Below are positions 33,249 to 39,870 of a DNA stretch of 54,536 bases, in pieces; the first letter of the stretch is position 1; each line of letters opens with the position of its first letter. The DNA comes from an uncultured Bacteroidales bacterium. Its GTDB lineage: Bacteria > Bacteroidota > Bacteroidia > Bacteroidales > F082. The stretch lies in NCBI GenBank assembly GCA_905233685.1, contig CAJOEZ010000029.1, positions 1 through 54,536 on the forward strand, written 5' to 3'. The notes beneath the pieces are model-generated. The model was not told the origin of the DNA and made no database searches. It was given only the letters and a program-made list of their open reading frames with translations. The position numbers and the translations under genes were made by a program.

Positions 33249-35093
33249 ATGAAAAAGAAGTATTCAATCCTTGCAGGCCTGGCCCTTGCCCTGCTTGCTT
33301 GCCTCAATTCAGTGGCACAGCAGCCCGATTTCCTGTTTGAGCATCCTTACCCCTACAAACTCACCCACACGCTGTTTTGGGATGAAACCGTAGAAGTTGT
33401 CCATTTGGACATTGCCCCCAGCGAGAACTCGGAGGGATGCTGTTTCATTGCCGCGAGTGACGGCAAGAACCCCTATTATTACGAAACCGACACGGCATTC
33501 AGGCCGATAGTTTACAAGGTGTCGCCCGAAGGGGAGGTGCTCGGCGAATTGGCCTTGGGCTACGAAGAACGCTACTCCATGGTCGTCAGGCTGTTTGAAG
33601 ACCCCGACGATGCCCAATGTTGTCTTGCCATCGGGTTTGCGCACGACAACGATTTGCACTACGACAGGCCTTTCATGGCCAAGATTAACCACGAATTGAA
33701 CCTGCTGTGGCAGAAGGAGATAGAACTTCCCGAACCATACCGAAACACGCTCGGCGTGGCGGCCATTATGGACAGCGGCAACGATATCGTATGCTGTTTG
33801 GCAGTGGCAGCATTGCCAACCTTTTGTCGCCTGACCACCGAAGGAGAACTTGTGGCCATCAACCAACCCCAGTATCCATGCAATGCGTATGTCAATACTT
33901 GCGGAAGTTTCTTTGAGTTTCAGGATGGCAGCGGCGATTACGGCAAGATTGTCGAATTCGTTGAAAATTACCAAACTCAGCATTGTCTCATTCGCATCAA
34001 CAGGGATTTCGAACTGGTCAGCAACACGCTGCTTCCCAATCAAATCCATGACAGCGATCCCCTTCATTCTCTCGAAATCACCTTAAGCTATGGATATGTT
34101 TATTCCAGTCTTCCCATGACGGACGGTTCTGTGATTTTGGGAGCCTCGGGACTTATGTCCCGCTTGGAATACGGATACAATCTCACGGACGATGACGTTG
34201 TGGCCTTCTTTAGGTTCAATCCCAACGGCAGTTTGGTTTCATACGCCACCGTTGGCCAAGGCGAGATGGGGGTTGGCAACGATAGTATCAAGGCCATACA
34301 AGGATCAACTTGTGCCGACATGGTGGGAGAGGATGCCTTTTACTTCTATCATACCGTAGGAGAGCCCGGAGGATGGGGATACGATTGGATGAATTGCTTT
34401 GTGGTGACCAAGATGGACATCGACGGCAATGTCATTTGGCAGCGGTACTGGGACAGGTACAATCCCGATTACGGCATGAAAGTGTATTATCCCAATTTCA
34501 TCACCACCACTTCCGACGACGGTTGCCTTGTGTCTGGCTATTGCTATTATTCTGACATTTACGGTTCTTCGCGCTATGGTTCCGACTCCGAAATCTTCAT
34601 GCTCAAGTTCTTCCCCGACGGCACGCTCTCCATACCCGAAGCGGAAGCCTTCGTGCGTCCTTTTGCCTTTTGGCCTAACCCCATCCAAGACGAACTCCAC
34701 CTGCAATATTCGCCAGACGTAACGCCCACACAAATCGAGCTTTACGATATGCAAGGGCACTTGGTGCGCTCGCAGTGCAATGGCTTGGAAAGCCTTAATT
34801 TGGAAGGTTTGGCTTCGGGGGCTTACACGATGCGGGTTACTTTGGAAGGCGGCAAGGTGTTTTCAGACAAACAACTTAAAAACTACAAAAATGAAAAAAA
34901 GAAATGTTTTAATCGCCATACTATTGGTGGCTGCGACCGCAATGGTCGCCGTGGTGTCGTGCAAGAAGGAAAACCGAGACACCTTGGTGAACAACAACGC
35001 CCAACCCGTAAGAGCCTTCACCCCACCCCAAGTGGACGACATGAACGCCTATCTGAAGGAGTTCAAACAGAAAATGCAGACCATCACCCGTGA
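33249..35093 (+). CDS. T9SS cargo protein 2 with aberrant C-terminal read-through
   Basis: 614 residues as read. A signal peptide ends NSVAQQ at about residue 24. The body has repeated beta segments (KVSPEGEVLGELALG, NPNGSLVSYATVG, SDDGCLVSGYCYY), likely a propeller. The type A sorting domain FWPNPIQDELHLQYS through ASGAYTMRVTLEGGKVF ends at about residue 541. Where cargo 1 stops, this copy has two extra bases, so translation runs 73 more residues through the start of the lipoprotein C gene in another frame. Those residues are Arg/Lys-rich and non-native. T9SS signals need to be C-terminal, so export may be impaired unless the indel is an error. Confidence 0.75.
   Translation: MKKKYSILAGLALALLACLNSVAQQPDFLFEHPYPYKLTHTLFWDETVEVVHLDIAPSENSEGCCFIAASDGKNPYYYETDTAFRPIVYKVSPEGEVLGELALGYEERYSMVVRLFEDPDDAQCCLAIGFAHDNDLHYDRPFMAKINHELNLLWQKEIELPEPYRNTLGVAAIMDSGNDIVCCLAVAALPTFCRLTTEGELVAINQPQYPCNAYVNTCGSFFEFQDGSGDYGKIVEFVENYQTQHCLIRINRDFELVSNTLLPNQIHDSDPLHSLEITLSYGYVYSSLPMTDGSVILGASGLMSRLEYGYNLTDDDVVAFFRFNPNGSLVSYATVGQGEMGVGNDSIKAIQGSTCADMVGEDAFYFYHTVGEPGGWGYDWMNCFVVTKMDIDGNVIWQRYWDRYNPDYGMKVYYPNFITTTSDDGCLVSGYCYYSDIYGSSRYGSDSEIFMLKFFPDGTLSIPEAEAFVRPFAFWPNPIQDELHLQYSPDVTPTQIELYDMQGHLVRSQCNGLESLNLEGLASGAYTMRVTLEGGKVFSDKQLKNYKNEKKKCFNRHTIGGCDRNGRRGVVQEGKPRHLGEQQRPTRKSLHPTPSGRHERLSEGVQTENADHHP
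34773..34973. repeat. 201-bp direct repeat, copy 2
   Basis: Spans the end of cargo 2 and the start of lipoprotein C. It is nearly identical to 32018-32216; the 2-base length difference shifts the cargo 2 frame past its stop. Confidence 0.9.
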
Positions 35094-35916
35094 CGAGAAC
35101 GAAATGCTAAGCCTCGAAGAGGCTGCTTGGCATCTTGCCTGCTTAGCCAACGTCAAGTTCTGTAGAGTCAACGTGGAGTACGACAATATCCAATTCGACA
35201 CGGTCGTCATGCAGATCAACGTCACGGATGGGGCTATCGCCTTGTACGACCTCAACACGGCCTACAATCAGATGTGCGATAAGATACAACAGTTCAAGTC
35301 GGGGTTCAATCTCTATAACCAGAACCTGTATTTCATCAATATGTTCATCAGCGGCAACGGCAATGCCGAACTCGCATTGACCACCTCCTCCATCTCCTCC
35401 AGGTATCTTGATGACCATCTTTGGTATCTTGATGACCTTTTTTATGATACCGTGTGCAGCTATTATTTCAACGACTATTCACAGTATACCTGGAATGGCT
35501 ATGGAGAAAGCGAACTCCAACGCATTCTGAATCTCTTTGAGCACCACGACCCCAACTCTCTAACCTCATGTTACATCCCGACTCGGCATAACACATTTTG
35601 TTATCCGAATTGGCCCGACCCTTACGGAAACCATTTCGAGGGGGATTCAAGGGTTTTCGCCGCTGATGTTTCAATTGGTGCAATCATCAATCTGTCACAA
35701 GAGGACATGTGTTACTGCCTTGATTCCTACCTTGGATTGGGCTATGACTACATTGATGACAATCCATTGTACCAGTACGAAAGCCCAGTGAATTGGATAG
35801 TTGATGATACCATCATTTGCTTCCCATTACACAAACATCCGACCCACATGCACTTGCTGACGGTACAATACGGCAGGCTCATCCTTGCCGAACCAGAACC
35901 AGATCCTCACGATTGA
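34891..35916 (+). CDS. array lipoprotein C (mosaic of B and A)
   Basis: 341 residues from the ATG at 34891. The signal sequence copies that of lipoprotein B, but from the lipobox onward (KKENRDTLVNNNAQPV) it follows lipoprotein A. MNAYLKEFKQKMQT and MCYCLDSYLGLG also match A. So it looks like a recombinant of the two. It overlaps the out-of-frame tail of cargo 2. No family recognised; expected to be a membrane-anchored envelope protein. Confidence 0.78.
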   Translation: MKKRNVLIAILLVAATAMVAVVSCKKENRDTLVNNNAQPVRAFTPPQVDDMNAYLKEFKQKMQTITRDENEMLSLEEAAWHLACLANVKFCRVNVEYDNIQFDTVVMQINVTDGAIALYDLNTAYNQMCDKIQQFKSGFNLYNQNLYFINMFISGNGNAELALTTSSISSRYLDDHLWYLDDLFYDTVCSYYFNDYSQYTWNGYGESELQRILNLFEHHDPNSLTSCYIPTRHNTFCYPNWPDPYGNHFEGDSRVFAADVSIGAIINLSQEDMCYCLDSYLGLGYDYIDDNPLYQYESPVNWIVDDTIICFPLHKHPTHMHLLTVQYGRLILAEPEPDPHD

Positions 35917-36013
35917 TTTCCGGTTTAAACCAGCATTTTTTCGATGTAATCGAATATTTTTTCTGGAATCAGATTAAATATGCAAATTTGCCATGAACTT
36001 AACACATAAAAAC

Positions 36014-37567
36014 ATGAAAAAAACACTGTTATTTGGCCTTTTGGCCTTTGCTGCGGCTGCACTCCATGCCCAAAACGATGGCCATAAGAACGATGTATAC
36101 GAAATCATGGCCCACAACATGGGCGAGTACCAGTTCACCATAGAGAACTTCATGCGGCAACGCGACGGCGACCTGCTTTTCGGCACTTTCGTCTCCCTTG
36201 AAGGCTCAGGCTACTCCTCCATTGGTGTTGGCGACATTTTCTACAAGATGTCGCCAACGACCTTCGCTGTCACCGACTCGCTGTTTGTGGAAGACCCCGA
36301 AGCCCCTTATTACCTTTTTGCCCCCAATCCAGCCGGCGAAGGCAACATAAGGGCCAACTTTGAATACGTCGAGGCGTGCGACAGCACCTTCCTGCGCATC
36401 TGCCACTTCCCCGACAACGACCTGAACATCAACCACGACGAGGACATTGTGGTGCCGGTTTGCGCAGGCTTTGCCTGTGGCAACTACGACAGCCACATGG
36501 TTGACTGCAGGGGCGACCTAATCATGAAATACTCCATGATGCGGCCTGACGGTGGTTTTGACGAGTACATCGCCCGCTTCGGCGTTGACGGCACACTGAA
36601 GCACCAAGCCCTGCTGTTTGAAAACCAGACCCAAGTCATCCCCAAACTGCGGGTGCTCAAGGAATCGCCGCTGCAATACTACCAATGGAAAAGCTACAAC
36701 CAGTACCTTGCCTTTTGGGTTATAGACTCCATCTTCCATAAAAACCCGGTAGGCCTCAACAGGGTTTTGAGCGAGGAATCCCTTTGCGACACGATTGAAT
36801 GGGTGGCGCGTGAATATCTCAAGTTCAACATTGACACCGAAGTGGTTCCCATTGGCGGAAACGAGATACTGGTGGCCGCACAATATGCGTACGACACGAA
36901 TTATTATCCCATTACGGCTGAATATGGGGTGGCCGTTGCAAAGTACGACATCCGGACCATGCAACTGAAAGACTACATTGTGTTCAACGACTATAATGGG
37001 TACGATGGCCAAGCGACATGCTTGGGTCTCGCGAAAATGCCGGACGGGGCGGTCTACTTGTTGTATAAGGAAATAGGATACCCCGAAGAGAGTATCGTCG
37101 TCGTGAAGATGGACACCGATCTGAACATGGAATGGAAGCGCTTCTGCAAGACTGGCAACATCAGCCTCCTCTACGGTACTCCTCTTTACTTCCCCTCATA
37201 CAGGAAGGAGCAAGGGGAAGAGGAAGGCGTCACCTGGGCTGGATATGGCAGGAATGCCGACGGAGGTCTTTGTTTGGTCTGCCTCCGCCTCAACCACGAT
37301 GGCATGGTAAGCGTGGACGAGAAGGACATGGAGATACGCCCCTACGCCTACTACCCCAACCCCGCCCAAGACGAACTCCACCTGCAATACTCGCCAGACA
37401 TAACACCCACGCAAATCGAGCTTTACGACCTGCAAGGGCGCTTGGTGCGCTCGCAGCGCAATGGCTTGGAGCGCCTCAATTTAGAAGGATTAGCTTCTGG
37501 AGCTTACACGATGCGGGTTACTTTGGAAGGCGGCAAGGTGTTTTCGGAGAAGGTAGTGAAGGAATAA
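36014..37567 (+). CDS. T9SS cargo protein 3
   Basis: 517 residues from the ATG at 36014, which starts a signal peptide ending ALHAQ. The body parallels cargo 1 (FYKMSP, FVEDPEAPYYLFAPNP, YIARFGVDGTLKH). The type A sorting domain PYAYYPNPAQDELHLQYS to GGKVFSEKVVKE is complete, and gives the expected form of the C-terminus for the other two cargo proteins. Last gene of the array; a terminator follows. Confidence 0.82.
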   Translation: MKKTLLFGLLAFAAAALHAQNDGHKNDVYEIMAHNMGEYQFTIENFMRQRDGDLLFGTFVSLEGSGYSSIGVGDIFYKMSPTTFAVTDSLFVEDPEAPYYLFAPNPAGEGNIRANFEYVEACDSTFLRICHFPDNDLNINHDEDIVVPVCAGFACGNYDSHMVDCRGDLIMKYSMMRPDGGFDEYIARFGVDGTLKHQALLFENQTQVIPKLRVLKESPLQYYQWKSYNQYLAFWVIDSIFHKNPVGLNRVLSEESLCDTIEWVAREYLKFNIDTEVVPIGGNEILVAAQYAYDTNYYPITAEYGVAVAKYDIRTMQLKDYIVFNDYNGYDGQATCLGLAKMPDGAVYLLYKEIGYPEESIVVVKMDTDLNMEWKRFCKTGNISLLYGTPLYFPSYRKEQGEEEGVTWAGYGRNADGGLCLVCLRLNHDGMVSVDEKDMEIRPYAYYPNPAQDELHLQYSPDITPTQIELYDLQGRLVRSQRNGLERLNLEGLASGAYTMRVTLEGGKVFSEKVVKE

Positions 37568-37586
37568 GACGGCAAAGAAAACCGCC

Positions 37587-37620
37587 AAAACGACCCGTAA
37601 AAAACTTGCGGGTCGTTTTT
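37587..37620 (+). terminator. terminator at the end of the array
   Basis: AAAACGACCCG (37587-37597) pairs with CGGGTCGTTTT (37609-37619), followed by further T. Confidence 0.85.
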
Positions 37621-37651
37621 ATTTGTAAATTTGTCAGCAAAATCAGAAGCT

Positions 37652-39118
37652 ATGGAAATGCAAACGGCTGAAAAACAGCAAATTCTTGAAAAACTGACGC
37701 TATCAATCGGCTTGAAACCCTTGGAAATCCTGCCCATTGCCGAATCTGGGTCATCAAGAAACTACTATCGGATTCTTACCGAAACACGCAGTCTCATAGG
37801 CACTTATAGCAACAACATCGAGGAAAACGAAGCCTTTCTCCATTTCAGCCGACACTTTCATGACTTGAGACTTAACGTGCCCGAGGTCTATGCCGTCAAC
37901 AACGAACACACCTGCTATCTGCAAAGCGACTTCGGCGACGACAGCCTCTTTGCGCATGTGCAGAAAACGCTGATGGCGGGCGGATTCGGAGAGAATGTCA
38001 TCGAACTTTACAAGAAAACGCTGAGCCATTTGGTGAGATTCCAATGCATTGGAAATCAAGGCTTAGACTATTCAAAAGCCTATCCTTGCGAGCGCTTCGA
38101 CCGACAAGCCATCCTCGACGACCTCAACTATTTCAAATATTACTTCGTGAAACCACACGAAGTAATCGACTTCAACGAAAGCCGCTTGAGCAAGGATTTC
38201 GAAGCCTTCGCTGACTTTCTCCAACAAGCGCCCAGCGACTTTTTCATGTACCGCGACTTCCAGTCAAGGAACATCATGATTCAAAACGACGAGCCTTATT
38301 TCATTGACTTTCAGGGCGGAAGAAAAGGCCCGTTGAACTATGACGTGGTCTCGCTGCTTTATCAGGTGAAGGCGCAGATTCCGCAGGCCGTCCGCGACCA
38401 ACTCATTCTCTATTATAAAGAGGTGTTGGCGCAATACGTCAGTCCTGAGGAAGTCAAGTTCGACACCTATCAGCCTTATTTTGTGTATCTAAGGTTGCTG
38501 CAAGTGCTTGGCGCATACGGATTTAGGGGCTTGATTCAGAAGAAATCGCACTTCATCGAAAGCATCCCCTACGCCTTGCGCGAACTGAAGATTTGGTCTG
38601 AAAATCATCCATTGTCCAGTTTCCCAGAACTCCAATACGTCATCTCCCAACTATCCACTCTCAACTATCCACTTTCAACTGACTCTCAACTCTCAACTCT
38701 AAACTCTAAACTTACCGTAACCATCAACAGTTTTTCGTTCAAAAAAGGCTACCCCAACGACTTCAGCGGAAACGGCGGCGGCTACGTCTTCGACTGCCGT
38801 GCCTTGCCCAACCCAGGTCGAGAGCCTGAGTTCAAGACTAAGACCGGCCGCGACTGGGAAGTCATCGACTACCTCATGGCAAAACCACCCGTCCATGACT
38901 TCCTTGACCATGTGAAAGGCATTGTCAGTCAGAGTGTTGAGAACTACAAGGAACGGCATTTCTCTAATTTGATGGTGTCCTTTGGCTGCACGGGCGGACA
39001 GCATCGTTCCGTCTTCTTCGCGCAAACGATTTACGATTGGCTGAAAAAGACTTATCCAGATATCCATCTGATACTGAATCATATAGAACGCAAAATCAAG
39101 GAGGAGTACAATCCATGA
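37652..39118 (+). CDS. AmgK-like sugar kinase fused to RapZ C-terminal domain
   Basis: 488 residues from the ATG at 37652. Residues 1-330 are an APH-fold kinase with SGSSRNYYRI, catalytic loop MYRDFQSRNIMI and metal loop FIDFQGGRKGPLNYDVVSLL, closest to AmgK, which phosphorylates MurNAc/GlcNAc at the anomeric position. Residues about 365-488 match the C-terminal domain of RapZ: FDCRALPNPGREPEF and FGCTGGQHRSVFFAQ. In E. coli that domain senses glucosamine-6-phosphate and controls GlmS synthesis. The linker (about 333-355) is encoded by an iterated repeat. The next gene, overlapping by ATGA, is MurU-like, which supports a MurNAc recycling role. Confidence 0.82.
   Translation: MEMQTAEKQQILEKLTLSIGLKPLEILPIAESGSSRNYYRILTETRSLIGTYSNNIEENEAFLHFSRHFHDLRLNVPEVYAVNNEHTCYLQSDFGDDSLFAHVQKTLMAGGFGENVIELYKKTLSHLVRFQCIGNQGLDYSKAYPCERFDRQAILDDLNYFKYYFVKPHEVIDFNESRLSKDFEAFADFLQQAPSDFFMYRDFQSRNIMIQNDEPYFIDFQGGRKGPLNYDVVSLLYQVKAQIPQAVRDQLILYYKEVLAQYVSPEEVKFDTYQPYFVYLRLLQVLGAYGFRGLIQKKSHFIESIPYALRELKIWSENHPLSSFPELQYVISQLSTLNYPLSTDSQLSTLNSKLTVTINSFSFKKGYPNDFSGNGGGYVFDCRALPNPGREPEFKTKTGRDWEVIDYLMAKPPVHDFLDHVKGIVSQSVENYKERHFSNLMVSFGCTGGQHRSVFFAQTIYDWLKKTYPDIHLILNHIERKIKEEYNP
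38648..38713. repeat. iterated CAACTCTCAACTCTAAA repeat inside the kinase-RapZ gene
   Basis: Units such as CAACTATCCACTCT, CAACTCTCAACTCT and AAACTCTAAACT run across the junction of the two domains. The length keeps the frame and encodes the linker LSTLNYPLST, then SQLSTLNSKL. Confidence 0.75.
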
Positions 39119-39870
39119 ACCACGATTTCATTGCCATGATTTTAGCTGCTGGTTTAGGCACTCGACTTCAAGCCTTAACCCACAATAAGCCTAAGGCCTT
39201 GGTCGAGCTGTGCGGCAAGCCTTTGTTGCAGCATTGCATTGAAAATCTGATACATAACGGTTTTCACCACATCGTCATCAATGTCCACCATTTCGGCGAT
39301 CAAATCATTGATTTTGTGAATTATAACAAATTCGACGCCGAAATCCAAATCTCCGATGAGCGCGACCTGTTGATGGACACGGGCGGCGGCATTGTGAAAG
39401 CCACTCCCCTATTCAAGGATTCAAAAGCCGTATTGGTGCACAATGTGGACATCGTCAGCGATGTGAACCTCAAGGACTTAGGCCAAGGATTCCTCGAATC
39501 GGGTGATGATGCGTGGCTGCTTACGCAAGACAGGGAAACCAACCGAAAATTATTGTTCGATACTGAAAACCAACTTGTTGGATGGATGAACAAGGCGGAA
39601 GGACGATATAAATGGGTGGATGAGCCAAAGTCGGGCGTTTCGACAAGCTCAACGACCCTTAACGAGATGGCCTTCAGCGGGCTGCATTTCTTTCGCAGCG
39701 ACTTGTTCGCCGGATTTGAATGTAAGCCTCAGAGCGTCATAGACTTATACCTCACATTAGCCAAGACGAAACGCATTGTTTCCGTACCCATCCAGCCCAG
39801 TTTCTGGTTCGATTTGGGCAAACCCGAACAACTCCAAAACGCCGAAAACTACCTCAATCCCAAGCCATGA
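39115..39870 (+). CDS. murU: MurU-like MurNAc-1-phosphate uridylyltransferase
   Basis: 251 residues from the ATG at 39115, which overlaps the kinase stop. The nucleotidyltransferase signature LAAGLGTRLQALTHNKPKAL is at about residues 10-29, with GKPLLQH and VHNVDIVSD following. MurU converts MurNAc-1-P and UTP to UDP-MurNAc, bypassing de novo synthesis. Pairing with an AmgK-like kinase is the known pathway arrangement. The segment SGVSTSSTTLNE (about 178-189) looks like an in-frame repeat insertion (39638-39657). Other sugar-1-P substrates are possible. Confidence 0.82.
   Translation: MNHDFIAMILAAGLGTRLQALTHNKPKALVELCGKPLLQHCIENLIHNGFHHIVINVHHFGDQIIDFVNYNKFDAEIQISDERDLLMDTGGGIVKATPLFKDSKAVLVHNVDIVSDVNLKDLGQGFLESGDDAWLLTQDRETNRKLLFDTENQLVGWMNKAEGRYKWVDEPKSGVSTSSTTLNEMAFSGLHFFRSDLFAGFECKPQSVIDLYLTLAKTKRIVSVPIQPSFWFDLGKPEQLQNAENYLNPKP
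39638..39657. repeat. TTCGACAAGCTCAACG dispersed repeat inside the murU-like gene
   Basis: Diverged copy of the motif at 17479-17499, in frame within the coding sequence. Confidence 0.5.

Noticed and set aside
38648..38713. Possible CRISPR-like array
   Set aside because: Units are 7-14 bp without regular unique spacers, and the stretch is inside a coding gene; none of the iterated repeats in the window looks like CRISPR.
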